Program-made: the position numbers and the translations under genes | The notes under the pieces: generated by a model | The model's database searches: none | What the model was told of the DNA's origin: nothing | What the model saw: only the letters and a program-made list of their open reading frames with translations | In this document: positions 25,873 to 36,978 of the stretch, piece by piece | Layout: each line of letters starts with the position of its first letter | How positions within the stretch are numbered: the first letter of the stretch is position 1 | Origin: Actinomycetota bacterium | GTDB lineage: Bacteria; Actinomycetota; Geothermincolia; Fen-727; JAQUKT01 | Assembly: GCA_028718945.1 (NCBI GenBank) | Contig: JAQUKT010000006.1 | Span: 1 to 41,590 of the forward strand | Direction of reading: 5' to 3' | DNA: 41,590 nt

Positions 25873-26331
25873 TCAAGCTTCCTCGAGTTTTCTTTTCAAA
25901 TCTGATAATTTCGCCCTTACGTCGGGATGCCTCAAACCAAGTATTCTTCCCGCGAGAATCGCCGCGTTCCGAGCCCCATCTATCGACACCGTAGCGACCG
26001 GAATTCCGGACGGCATCTGAACCATTGAAAAAAGGGCATCAATTCCTCCCGGCAGTCCAGACGAAATAGGAACACCTATCACTGGAAGAGAGGTAAGTGA
26101 AGCAACAAAACCGGGAAGAGCAGCGCTCATTCCTGCCCCTGCTATGATAACTTCTACGCCAGCATCTTCAGCTTCCTTCACAATATTTCGAACCTTCTCA
26201 GGATTTCTGTGCGCAGAGGCAACTTCCATCCTAAATGGTATCCCAAGTAATGAGAGAGTTTCACTGCTCGGTTGCATGATTTCTCTGTCACTTTCGCTTC
26301 CTATCAACACAAGAACGAGATAATCCTTCAT
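25873..26331 (-). CDS. purE: 5-(carboxyamino)imidazole ribonucleotide mutase
   Basis: 152 aa; VLIGSESDREIMQPSSETLSLLGIPFRMEVASAHRNPEKV, IAGAGMSAALPGFVASLTSLPVIGVPI. Confidence 0.96.
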   Translation of the reverse strand: MKDYLVLVLIGSESDREIMQPSSETLSLLGIPFRMEVASAHRNPEKVRNIVKEAEDAGVEVIIAGAGMSAALPGFVASLTSLPVIGVPISSGLPGGIDALFSMVQMPSGIPVATVSIDGARNAAILAGRILGLRHPDVRAKLSDLKRKLEEA

Positions 26332-26334
26332 TAA

Positions 26335-27654
26335 TCAGACTCCCTCTAAGGCTTCAATGGCCCTCTTCCCTATATCCCTTCGATAATGCATTCCCTCGAA
26401 ACTGAGCATCTGGACCGACTCGTAAGCAAGACCAACCGCGTCCCTGAAATCGTCCCCAAGAGCAACAACGTTAAGAACGCGCCCGCCAGCGGTTACCAAC
26501 TTCCCATCAGTCTTCTTTGTGCCTGCATGGAAAATTTCCACCTTGGAGTCTGCTGAAGCCGCTTTGAGACCTTTGATTGGAAGACCCGTCTCGTATTTAC
26601 CGGGATAACCACCTGAAGCAACAACCACGCAAACACAGCACTCGCTACTCCACTCCGTCCCGTATTCTCCGATAGTTCCATCAACTGTTGCAAGAAGACC
26701 AGGAACAAGGTCGCTCCTTAACCTTGGCAGCACAACCTGGGTTTCAGGGTCCCCGAATCTCACATTGAACTCGAGAACTTTTGGTCCATCAACTGTAAGG
26801 ATCAATCCACCGTAAAGCACCCCTTTATACGGAACACCCTCAAGCCGCATTGCTTCAACGGTTTTCTCCATAATCTCAGTGTGAATATGCTTTTCAGTCT
26901 CAGAACTCAAAAATGGCACCGGCGAATATGCCCCCATGCCTCCGGTGTTTGGACCCTTATCATTATCGAAGGCACGTTTGTGGTCCTGGGATGCTTCCAT
27001 ATGCGCGAGACTCTTCCCATCTGAAAGCGAAAGAATTGAAACTTCATTGCCCTCGAGATACTCCTCGACAAGCACTTTTTTTCCTGCATCCCCAAAGACC
27101 CCATCCACAAGACATTTTTTGAGCGCCTCGATTCCCGACCGGAAATCAAGAACAATCATTACGCCTTTCCCGGCAGCAAGACCATCCGCCTTGATGACAA
27201 ACGGATGCTTTAGAGTCTCAATATGAGCTCTTGCTTCTTCAAAATCTTCAAAAACTTTAGCGCTTCCGGTAGGAACACCATTTCTCAACATGAGGTCCTT
27301 AGCAAAACTCTTACTTCCCTCAATCTTTGCAGCCGAAGAAGTTGGACCAAATACTTTGAGGCCTGAAGCCTCAAGCTCGTCAACAATTCCAGCCATAAGC
27401 GGAGCCTCAGGTCCCACAACAGTGAGGTCAACTCGCTTTTCCTTTGCTATCCTTGCCACTTCAGAGACGCCTTGAGGGTTTGCGGACATACATTCTCCTA
27501 TTTCAGCCATCCCCGGATTTCCAGGCACAAAAATTATGTCTCTGATAAGCGGACTCTTTGATATCTTCCAGCCAAGCGCATGCTCCCTCGCACCACTTCC
27601 AACCACCATCGCTCTCAAGCTCGACAACACCTCCAGAAATCTAAGACAATGCAC
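26335..27654 (-). CDS. purD: Phosphoribosylamine-glycine ligase
   Basis: 439 aa; VVGSGAREHALGWKISKSP, KADGLAAGKGVMIV, SQDHKRAFDNDKGPNTGGMGAYSPVPF, LEFNVRFGDPETQVVLPRL. Confidence 0.97.
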   Translation of the reverse strand: MHCLRFLEVLSSLRAMVVGSGAREHALGWKISKSPLIRDIIFVPGNPGMAEIGECMSANPQGVSEVARIAKEKRVDLTVVGPEAPLMAGIVDELEASGLKVFGPTSSAAKIEGSKSFAKDLMLRNGVPTGSAKVFEDFEEARAHIETLKHPFVIKADGLAAGKGVMIVLDFRSGIEALKKCLVDGVFGDAGKKVLVEEYLEGNEVSILSLSDGKSLAHMEASQDHKRAFDNDKGPNTGGMGAYSPVPFLSSETEKHIHTEIMEKTVEAMRLEGVPYKGVLYGGLILTVDGPKVLEFNVRFGDPETQVVLPRLRSDLVPGLLATVDGTIGEYGTEWSSECCVCVVVASGGYPGKYETGLPIKGLKAASADSKVEIFHAGTKKTDGKLVTAGGRVLNVVALGDDFRDAVGLAYESVQMLSFEGMHYRRDIGKRAIEALEGV

Positions 27655-27731
27655 AGAACAACAAACAAAATCTACTTTCTCCGCTCATTGCCCCGCCAAA
27701 AAACCTTCCAATCAAGTGGGCTCGTTTCATC

Positions 27732-29111
<1,380 letters not shown>

Positions 29112-29196
29112 TCAAGCTGATAGTCGTACTAATAAACTATAACATGGTGATATCGTAATGCCATCCAGGATAGAATTACACTAAAGAATTTTCGGG

Positions 29197-30594
29197 TCAA
29201 GAAGCCCGTGCCCGCCTGATAATAGACTGAGCAGCAACAATGCCAGAAACCGAGGCCTGGACGAGGCCGCGGGAAATCCCAGCTCCATCACCTGCCCCAA
29301 AGAGGTTCTCGACCTCGCTCTCAAGTTGCTTCGTGACCCTCAAGCGCGATGAGTAGAATTTCACTTCAACTCCGTAGAGCAAAGTGTTTCGAGAGAAAAC
29401 GCCCGGGGTTAAGTTATCCAATGCCTCAAGCATCTCAATGATACCCGAAAGGAATCTGAACGGCAGGACAAGGCTCAAATCTCCAGGAGTCGCCTCTTCC
29501 AAAGTAGGCTTGACCGTCGAACGGGCGATTCGTTTTTCGGTTGACCTTCTACCGTCAATCAAATCGCCAAGTCTTTGAACGAGAATGCCACCACCCAGGA
29601 GATTGGCAAGCCTCGCAATATACCTTCCGTAGGAAATCGGCTCTTTGAACGGCTCCGTAAAACGTTTGTCAATGAGCAGCGCAAAATTGGTGTTGTCTGT
29701 TTTCTTGTCAACAAACGAGTGCCCGTTTACGGTCAGAACATCGTCGTAGTATTCTTTCATGACCTCGCCATTTGGGTTCATGCAAAAAGTTCTAACCCTG
29801 TCATCAGAGGACTTCGAGAAATGAACAAGCTTTGGTTCATATAGTTCCGCTGTCAATGGCTCGAGTATGACCGCCGGAACTTCCACCCTTACTCCAATAT
29901 CGACCATGCTGTTCTCGAGCGTAAGATTTAACCGCCGGGCGACATTGCTGAACCACTCAGCGCCACTCCTTCCAGGAGCAACGACAAGATAAGAGCAGTC
30001 AATACTCGAGCCGTCACTCAACACCACACCTTGAACACGTTGATTCTTAACCCTTATCTCCTCGACTTTTGTCTCCATCAAGATATCAACCCTACCGGAA
30101 AGTTCATCGAACATCCCTGCAAGAATCTTCGGGCAGTTCTCGGTCCCAATGTGCCTCACCTTAGATGGCACAAGCAGGATCTCAGCCTTGATCGCTTCCT
30201 TTGCTATTTCTGCTATCTTTTCCTCATCAGAACCAAAAAGAACTTCGGGCGCACCGAATTCCACGTATGTTCGATCAACCAATGTAATCAGTCGCTCGAG
30301 ATTCCTTGAAGAAATTATTTCTGAAAGCCAGCCCCCAACTTCTTTTGAAAGAGTAAGTTTGCCATCCGAAAACGCCCCCGCTCCCCCCCAGCCGCTCAAA
30401 AGAGAGCAAGGTTTACACTTCCTGCAGGCTCCTTGAGCAGAGGGACATGCCCTTTTTTCAATAGGTCCACCCTTATCAATGACCAAAACCCTCAATTTCG
30501 CGGATTCAGAAAGTTTCAGAGCACAGAATATCCCTGCCGGCCCAGCTCCAACAATAATGACGTCATATTTTAAACGCACTTTATCCACCCTCAA
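29197..30594 (-). CDS. NAD(P)/FAD-dependent oxidoreductase (uncharacterised FAD-dependent dehydrogenase type)
   Basis: 465 aa; YDVIIVGAGPAGIFCALKLSE, CRKCKPCSLLSGWGGAGAFSDGKLTLS, NLFGAGDGAGISRGLVQASVSGIVAAQSI. Confidence 0.88.
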   Translation of the reverse strand: MRVDKVRLKYDVIIVGAGPAGIFCALKLSESAKLRVLVIDKGGPIEKRACPSAQGACRKCKPCSLLSGWGGAGAFSDGKLTLSKEVGGWLSEIISSRNLERLITLVDRTYVEFGAPEVLFGSDEEKIAEIAKEAIKAEILLVPSKVRHIGTENCPKILAGMFDELSGRVDILMETKVEEIRVKNQRVQGVVLSDGSSIDCSYLVVAPGRSGAEWFSNVARRLNLTLENSMVDIGVRVEVPAVILEPLTAELYEPKLVHFSKSSDDRVRTFCMNPNGEVMKEYYDDVLTVNGHSFVDKKTDNTNFALLIDKRFTEPFKEPISYGRYIARLANLLGGGILVQRLGDLIDGRRSTEKRIARSTVKPTLEEATPGDLSLVLPFRFLSGIIEMLEALDNLTPGVFSRNTLLYGVEVKFYSSRLRVTKQLESEVENLFGAGDGAGISRGLVQASVSGIVAAQSIIRRARAS

Positions 30595-30645
30595 GAATTA
30601 GCCTGTCTTCAAAGGCACTGTGCTTGTTCATCGCCGGTAAATTCT

Positions 30646-31062
30646 TCATCTTTTTCGTCTCGTGGCAATCTCGGAAGGTCCCCTCAATGAAAGCGAGAAG
30701 CTCCGCCTCATCTCATTGATCTGGTCAAGAAGCTTCATCCTCGATTCTTCCATCTCCAGTTCAAGCTCCGAAATCCTCGCATGCAGTCTTTCAATTTCTT
30801 CTTCCAGTTCCAGGACCTTTTTCACCCCCGAAAGATTGAGCCCCTCAATTTGCGTCAACTCCTGAATTCGCCTGAGTCTTGAAATGTCAGCCTCCGAATA
30901 CCTCCTTGTGTTCTTCGAGGTTCGTTCAGGCTTGAGCAAACCCTTCCTCTCATATATTCTGAGCGTTTGTGGGTGCACCTGTGCAAGCATCGCGGCAACG
31001 CTTATCACATATATTCCCTTGTCAGACTCTTCTTTTGGAGAAGTTTTGCGCATAATCAGCAC
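30646..31062 (-). CDS. hspR: Heat shock repressor HspR, MerR family
   Basis: 138 aa; YVISVAAMLAQVHPQTLRIYERKGLLKPERTSKNTRRYSEADISRLRRIQEL; directly downstream of dnaJ. Confidence 0.95.
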   Translation of the reverse strand: MLIMRKTSPKEESDKGIYVISVAAMLAQVHPQTLRIYERKGLLKPERTSKNTRRYSEADISRLRRIQELTQIEGLNLSGVKKVLELEEEIERLHARISELELEMEESRMKLLDQINEMRRSFSLSLRGPSEIATRRKR

Positions 31063-32184
31063 CTACGATATGTGCGCTCTTATATCCTTTCGCTCCGCTT
31101 CCTTTAGTTTTTCTATAAGTTCCTTTTCCTTCTTTGTTGGCTTTGACGGCACCATCACCCTTACTGTAACAAGCATATCGCCTTTTCCTTTCCCTTTTAA
31201 CCTTGGCGCTCCCTTGCCACGGAGCCTGAAAGTCCTTCCGCTCTGCGTTCCAGCTGGAATCTTCAGCCTTACATGCCCATCCACCGTTGGAATCTCGACT
31301 TCCGTACCAAGAACAGCCTCGGCATAAGTTACTGGCAACTCGAGAGTGATATCCGAGTTTTTCCTTCCATAGAAAGGATGCTTCGCCACATGTGTAACAA
31401 CATAAAGGTCACCCGGTGCGCCGCCTTCACGTCCGGGCTCTCCCCTGCCTTTGAATCTTATTCGAGAACCCTCGGAAACTCCAGCGGGTATTTTCAGCCT
31501 TACTTTCTTCGGCTTCGTAATAACCCCAGCTCCACCACAAGAACTACAAGGGTTCTTTATTATTGCCCCCCTCCCATAACATGTTGGGCAGGGGCGAGAT
31601 ATTCCAAAAAAACCTTGGTCCTCCGATATAGAACCGCGACCACCACATATAGGACATGTTTCCGGAAAAGTCCCCGGGGCAGACCCGGTTCCTCTACACA
31701 AACCGCATGTCTCAGTTGAATTCAAAGAAACGGATACCTGTGCGCCTCGCAAAGCGTCCTCAAAAGATAGATTGACTCCTACCTCAACGTCCTCGCCCTT
31801 CTCCCCTCGCCTTCTTGTTTTTCGCGTTCTTCCCGTGCTTCCCGTGAAAAGGTTAAATATATCACCGATGTCTCCGCCGAAGGTAAACCCTTCACCACCC
31901 CCGCCAAAATCAAACCCCCTAAAATCACCCTTGAAGCCCGGCCCATAAGCCCCAGCCTGAGAGAATAGCCTGCCAGCATCGTATTGCTTTCGTTTCTCGT
32001 CATCCGAAAGAACCTCGTATGCCTCCGCAATTTCCTTGAAGTGCTCTTCCGCTTCTTTATTGTTCGGATTCCTGTCAGGGTGATATTGTTTGGCGAGCCT
32101 TCTGTAAGCCTTTTTTATTTCATCGCTCGAGGCATCCCGTGACACCCCAAGAATCTTGTAATAATCTTTTCCGTTCAATCTCAA
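31063..32184 (-). CDS. dnaJ: Chaperone protein DnaJ
   Basis: 373 aa; J domain with HPD ([28 protein letters not shown]), Gly-rich region and four CxxCxGxG-type repeats. Confidence 0.97.
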   Translation of the reverse strand: MRLNGKDYYKILGVSRDASSDEIKKAYRRLAKQYHPDRNPNNKEAEEHFKEIAEAYEVLSDDEKRKQYDAGRLFSQAGAYGPGFKGDFRGFDFGGGGEGFTFGGDIGDIFNLFTGSTGRTRKTRRRGEKGEDVEVGVNLSFEDALRGAQVSVSLNSTETCGLCRGTGSAPGTFPETCPICGGRGSISEDQGFFGISRPCPTCYGRGAIIKNPCSSCGGAGVITKPKKVRLKIPAGVSEGSRIRFKGRGEPGREGGAPGDLYVVTHVAKHPFYGRKNSDITLELPVTYAEAVLGTEVEIPTVDGHVRLKIPAGTQSGRTFRLRGKGAPRLKGKGKGDMLVTVRVMVPSKPTKKEKELIEKLKEAERKDIRAHIS

Positions 32185-32204
32185 TCACCATTCACTAACC
32201 AAAC

Positions 32205-32840
32205 CTATTTGTTTTCTTTCACCGAACAGGAGACCTTTACCATTGCGGGTCTCAGTAGTTCTCCACGAAACCTGTAGCCCTTCTGGGCAACCTCCAAGAC
32301 TGTGTCCTCCGGGCACTCTTCAGTTTCAACCACCATCACCGCCTCATGATTTTCAGGGTCAAATTTCATCCCCTGCGGGTCTATCACTTCGAGCCCCTCC
32401 TTCTTCAATATCTCAAGTGTCTGGTCGAGAACCATCCGGACACCCTTCAGCAAGCTTTCTGAACCCTCGTTTCCCTCGGAATTCAAAACTGCGCGTTCAA
32501 GGTTATCTATCACAGGAAGGAGCTTCCTTACGAGATCAGCCTCAGCAGTCTCAAGAATCCTGGTTTGCTCCTTAATAATCCTCTTTCTATAGTTTTCAAA
32601 CTCGGCACGCAGTCTGAGCAAACTTTCCTCTAACTCGATATTGCGCATTTCGAGTTCCTCAATTCTCTCTTCAAGAGACTCCTTCTGCTCTACTTGCTCT
32701 ATCTGCTCAGGGCACTCCCGCTGCTTCTCTAAACCATCCGACCGCAATTCAACCTGGCTTCCCTCATCGCAAGCGGATTCACTGTTTACAGGCTTCTTTC
32801 CCTTCTGCGATTTTTGCTCTTCTTTCTTACCCTCAATCAT
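32205..32840 (-). CDS. grpE: Nucleotide exchange factor GrpE
   Basis: 211 aa; LRLRAEFENYRKRIIKEQ, LLPVIDNLERAV, FDPENHEAVMVVETEECPEDTVLEVAQKGYRFRGELLRPAMVKVS. Confidence 0.96.
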   Translation of the reverse strand: MIEGKKEEQKSQKGKKPVNSESACDEGSQVELRSDGLEKQRECPEQIEQVEQKESLEERIEELEMRNIELEESLLRLRAEFENYRKRIIKEQTRILETAEADLVRKLLPVIDNLERAVLNSEGNEGSESLLKGVRMVLDQTLEILKKEGLEVIDPQGMKFDPENHEAVMVVETEECPEDTVLEVAQKGYRFRGELLRPAMVKVSCSVKENK

Positions 32841-32877
32841 AGATTCACCTCATCCACCTGAAATATCGCTCAAAAAC

Positions 32878-32906
32878 GGTAGAGGTCACATATTGTGACC
32901 CCTACC
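32878..32906 (-). other. 13-bp hairpin between hsp20 and grpE
   Basis: Minus-strand RNA GGUAGGGGUCACA-AUA-UGUGACCUCUACC: fully paired with one G-U; no clear U-tract. Confidence 0.6.
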
Positions 32907-32931
32907 ACCGCTCCTCTTCATTTCATCTTAC

Positions 32932-33384
32932 CTATTTCTTCTGAGCTTCAACGGTTATCGGGATGCTCTTCGGCTTTTGCACTTCCTTCTTTGGAATCAA
33001 TGCCTTGAGTACACCATTCTCATAAGATGCCTTGATCTTGTCTGGATCGACATCCGAAGGCAGCTGAATTGCCCTCTCGAATGAGCCGTAGGCACGCTCG
33101 ACCCTGTGGTAGTTTTCTTCGTTGACCTCTTTTTCGTGCTTCCTCTCGCCATTGATTACAAGCACTCCACCTTCAACCGAAACATCAATATCCTTTGGAT
33201 CAATTCCCGGAAGCTCAGCCTCAACCACGAGAGCATCCTCTGTTTCGTACATGTCAACCGCAGGTGACCATTTCCCGCCTTCGAGGATGCTGCTACCTCC
33301 ACGCAACCATCCTCTGAACAGCCGATTTAGGTCATCCTGTGTGCTCAAGAGCGTGTCAAATGGGTCCCATCTTACAATTGCCAT
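32932..33384 (-). CDS. Hsp20/alpha-crystallin family small heat shock protein
   Basis: 150 aa; WSPAVDMYETEDALVVEAELPGIDPKDIDVSVEGGVLVINGERKHEKE, ASYENGVLKALIPKKE. Confidence 0.96.
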   Translation of the reverse strand: MAIVRWDPFDTLLSTQDDLNRLFRGWLRGGSSILEGGKWSPAVDMYETEDALVVEAELPGIDPKDIDVSVEGGVLVINGERKHEKEVNEENYHRVERAYGSFERAIQLPSDVDPDKIKASYENGVLKALIPKKEVQKPKSIPITVEAQKK

Positions 33385-33420
33385 ACTTCATCCCTCCTTT
33401 CAAAGCCTTGCTTACCTTGC

Positions 33421-35274
33421 TTACTTCTTGTCCTCATCGACAACCTCATAATCCGCATCAATAACTTCCTCTTCGCCCGAATCCGATGATGTTGACCCGG
33501 ACGCTTCTTCTGTTCCTGTGCCCGAGGCGCTTGCCTGAGCATAGACAGTTTCCGCTAACTTGTGAGAGGCCTGAACAAGGTTTTCCATTGCGCTCTTTAT
33601 CCTGGATATATCGGTTCCCTTGAGAGCTTCTCTCAAATCGTTCATGGCGGTCTCTATCCTCGAGCGCTCAGCAGAGTCAACTTTTTCGCCAAGTTCTCGC
33701 AGTGACTTCTCGGTAGAATAAAGCAACTCATCCGCTCTATTCCGGGTCTCCGCCTCCTCTCGCTTTCTTCTATCTTCCTCAGCATGCTCCTCGGAGTCCT
33801 TTACCATCTTCTGGATTTCATTCTCATTCAGTCCGCTTGATGCAGTGATGGTGATCTTCTGCTCATTTCCAGTCGCCTTATCCTTGGCGGAAACATGCAC
33901 AATTCCATTTGCGTCTATGTCAAAAGTAACATCTATTTGAGGAATACCCCTTGGAGCGGGAGGAATCCCAACAAGATGGAATCGCCCGAGTGTCTTGTTG
34001 TCCGTTGCCATTTCCCTTTCGCCTTGCAGAACGTGAACCTCTACGGAAGTCTGCCCATCCGCAGCAGTTGTAAATGTCTCGCTCTTCCGTGTAGGAATTG
34101 TCGTGTTTCGCTCAATCAATTTTGTGAAAACTCCTCCTAAGGTCTCTATTCCAAGCGAAAGAGGAGTGACATCCAAAAGGACAACATCCTTTACGTCCCC
34201 CTTTAGGACACCAGCTTGGATTGCGGCGCCTACTGCGACCACCTCATCCGGATTAACTCCCTTGTGCGGCTCCTTGCCTCCGGTTAGCTTCCTGATAAGC
34301 TCCTGAATAGAGGGCATCCGCGTTGCTCCACCAACGAGAATTACATGATCAATGTCCTTTGCCTCGAAACCGGCATCCTTCATTGCCTGTTTGAACGGTC
34401 CCACGCACTTTTCCACCAGGTCAGCTGTCATTTTGTTGAACTCCGCTCTTGAAAGAGTCATATCAAGGTGCTGTGGTCCTTCACTCGTTGCAGTAATGAA
34501 AGGCAAGTTTATGTTCGTGGTCGTAGTAGTCGAAAGTTCTATCTTTGCCTTCTCGGCAGCTTCCTTCAATCTCTGCAATGCCATCTTGTCATTCCTCAAA
34601 TCGATTCCAGTTTTGGCCTTGAAATCATCCGCCATCCAATCAATTATCCGCCGGTCCCAGTCGTCACCGCCCAGATGAGTGTTTCCACTCGTTGACTTGA
34701 CGTCGAAAACCCCGCCTCCTATCTCAAGGATGCTCACATCAAAAGTCCCGCCCCCAAGGTCGAAAACGAGAATAGTCTGGTCCTCTTCTTTCTCGAGACC
34801 ATACGCAAGCGCTGCAGCAGTAGGCTCATTTATTATCCTCAAAACCTCAAGACCCGCGATTCTCCCAGCATCCTTAGTCGCCTGCCTCTGACTATCATCG
34901 AAATAAGCAGGAACAGTGACTACTGCCTCTGTAATCTTTTCTCCAAGGTATTCCTCTGCATCAGCCCTGAGCTTTTGAAGAATCATTGCCGAAATCTCTG
35001 GAGGTGAATATTCTTTGTCGTCAATTTTTATCTTCTCCTGAGTTCCCATTTTTCTCTTAATGGAGGTAATAGTTCTTTCGGGATTCGTAATTGCCTGTCT
35101 TTTTGCTACCTGGCCAACCAGCCTTTCCCCAGTTTTTGAGAAAGCCACCACTGAAGGTGTCGTTCGCCCTCCTTCAGTATTTGGAACAACAACAGGCTCT
35201 CCACCCTCAAGAACGGCGACGCAAGAGTTTGTCGTTCCAAGATCAATACCAATTGCTTTAGCCATGTCTAACAA
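33421..35274 (-). CDS. dnaK: Molecular chaperone DnaK
   Basis: 617 aa; [76 protein letters not shown]. Confidence 0.98.
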   Translation of the reverse strand: MLDMAKAIGIDLGTTNSCVAVLEGGEPVVVPNTEGGRTTPSVVAFSKTGERLVGQVAKRQAITNPERTITSIKRKMGTQEKIKIDDKEYSPPEISAMILQKLRADAEEYLGEKITEAVVTVPAYFDDSQRQATKDAGRIAGLEVLRIINEPTAAALAYGLEKEEDQTILVFDLGGGTFDVSILEIGGGVFDVKSTSGNTHLGGDDWDRRIIDWMADDFKAKTGIDLRNDKMALQRLKEAAEKAKIELSTTTTTNINLPFITATSEGPQHLDMTLSRAEFNKMTADLVEKCVGPFKQAMKDAGFEAKDIDHVILVGGATRMPSIQELIRKLTGGKEPHKGVNPDEVVAVGAAIQAGVLKGDVKDVVLLDVTPLSLGIETLGGVFTKLIERNTTIPTRKSETFTTAADGQTSVEVHVLQGEREMATDNKTLGRFHLVGIPPAPRGIPQIDVTFDIDANGIVHVSAKDKATGNEQKITITASSGLNENEIQKMVKDSEEHAEEDRRKREEAETRNRADELLYSTEKSLRELGEKVDSAERSRIETAMNDLREALKGTDISRIKSAMENLVQASHKLAETVYAQASASGTGTEEASGSTSSDSGEEEVIDADYEVVDEDKK

Positions 35275-35308
35275 CTCCTTCCAAAAATGAATAGTTTAAC
35301 TGTTGACC

Positions 35309-35338
35309 ATAATAAAACTTAAGCGTCATATTGTCAAG
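35309..35338 (-). promoter_or_regulatory. Putative dnaK-operon promoter with overlapping HAIR-like HspR operator
   Basis: Minus strand TTGACA-N17-TATTAT; CTTGACA-N7-GCTTAAG overlaps the -35/spacer and resembles the HAIR consensus CTTGAGT-N7-ACTCAAG (5/7 in each half). Confidence 0.6.
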
Positions 35339-35721
35339 TATTTTTCTATAACATTATTATTGTCAAATGCCGGTCCGCAAATGTGTTGCATTTTTGATCC
35401 ATGCTCACAAAGGCGCTCTTTCTACTCGGTTAGGAATCTGGCGGAAAACACGGAGGCCGGGGACTATTCCATTGACATGACAAGAGATCATCCAGAAATG
35501 CCAGTCGTGTTGGATGAGCCGTATTCATGTTAAGATAAAGACCTTGGAGAAGATGTATGGAAAAGATTGGTTCGCATAACATTTCGTGTGTGTCTGCTCG
35601 AGTCTTGCGCCCAACAAAAATCGCTTCGCTTACAAAACAAGAAGGATGGCGCATCACGGTTAATTGGTCGAATCCGGCTGTTGTACTCCGCAGTGACTTC
35701 GAAGAAAGGGCGTAAGTTACC

Positions 35722-36978
35722 TTGGAATGTGTCCCTGTCCCAAGAGCATCGCTTGATGATTATGCCCCGTTCGTGGGCTTCGACGCAATAAAGCGAATAA
35801 GGAACATCGGGCGTGATCTCGAAGGCGCGCGCGTTCTACACATCTCCAGTACACCGTATGGCGGAGGCGTCGCCGAATTGCTCCAGGCGCTCGTACCCCT
35901 GATGAAAGATATCGGTCTCGATGTAACCTGGCAGGTCATGGACAAGGACACCGACTTTTTCACAATTACCAAGATCCTTCACAATGCGCTGCAGGGTATG
36001 GGTGCCATCTGGGTTCCGGAGATGGAAACCAAATACATGGAGTCAAACAGGCTCAATGCAAAGGACATCACGGGAGATTTTGACTTCGTCGTAGTGCACG
36101 ACCCACAACCAGCCGCGATAGCATCAATACTTGATGAGGGCTCCGGCCGAAAGGGTAAATGGATCTGGCGGTGCCATCTTGACCTCAGCAACCCAATGCC
36201 GGAGGCGTGGTCTTTCATGAAAAGCTTGCTGGACTCTTACGATGCAGCTATATTCACTACTTCTGTTTACGCCCCGAGCGACCTCGACGTTCACATCGAG
36301 GTATTTCCCCCTTCGATAGACCCAGTGAGCCCGAAGAACCTCCCTCTGGGGAAAGAAGTGGTGAATACTGTCGTCTCCGGGTACGGCATAGACCTCAACC
36401 GACCCCTGCTTGTTCAAGTCTCACGTTTCGATCCCTGGAAGGACCCTCTCGGCGTGATAGGAGCCTTCGAGATTGTAAAAAGCGAGATTCCCACGCTTCA
36501 ACTGGTATTTCTGGGCTCAATGGCGATAGACGACCCTGAAGGTTTCCACTACTACCGGGTAACAGCAGAGCGGGCAAAGGATGTTCCTGATGTCTTTTTG
36601 CTAACAAACACCCAGGGTATCGGCAACATAGCGGTCAATGCTTTCCAACTTGCAGCGGATGTTGTCGTCCAGAAATCCATAAGGGAAGGCTTCGGGTTGG
36701 TAGTAAGCGAGGCGCTTTGGAAAAGAAAGGCAGTGGTCGCCGGCAATGTTGGCGGCATACCGCTCCAGATCGAGGACGGTGTCTCGGGATTCCTTGTCAA
36801 CTCGATCGAGGAATGCGCAGAGAAAGTTCTTTTCTTCCTCAATAATCCCGAGGCACGTGAGTCAATGGGGCGCGCTGGTAGAGAAAGGGTAAGAGAGAGA
36901 TTCCTGACCCCCAGAAACCTTGAAAATTACCTCGAGATGTTCAAGCGCATGTCATCAGAGAAGAGTGAAGATGTTTAA
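35722..36978 (+). CDS. treT: Trehalose synthase-type GT4 glycosyltransferase (TreT-like)
   Basis: 418 aa from TTG; ARVLHISSTPYGGGVAELLQALVPLMKDIGLDVTWQVM, QVSRFDPWKDPLGVIGAFEIVK, QKSIREGFGLVVSEALWKRKAVVAGNVGGIPLQI. Confidence 0.85.
   Translation: MECVPVPRASLDDYAPFVGFDAIKRIRNIGRDLEGARVLHISSTPYGGGVAELLQALVPLMKDIGLDVTWQVMDKDTDFFTITKILHNALQGMGAIWVPEMETKYMESNRLNAKDITGDFDFVVVHDPQPAAIASILDEGSGRKGKWIWRCHLDLSNPMPEAWSFMKSLLDSYDAAIFTTSVYAPSDLDVHIEVFPPSIDPVSPKNLPLGKEVVNTVVSGYGIDLNRPLLVQVSRFDPWKDPLGVIGAFEIVKSEIPTLQLVFLGSMAIDDPEGFHYYRVTAERAKDVPDVFLLTNTQGIGNIAVNAFQLAADVVVQKSIREGFGLVVSEALWKRKAVVAGNVGGIPLQIEDGVSGFLVNSIEECAEKVLFFLNNPEARESMGRAGRERVRERFLTPRNLENYLEMFKRMSSEKSEDV

Noticed and set aside
35340-35700. 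Possible gene in the 35340-35700 intergenic region (ORFs 35303..35533, 35430..35657)
   Set aside because: Short opposite-strand ORFs without recognisable motifs or RBS; kept as non-coding leader or unknown.
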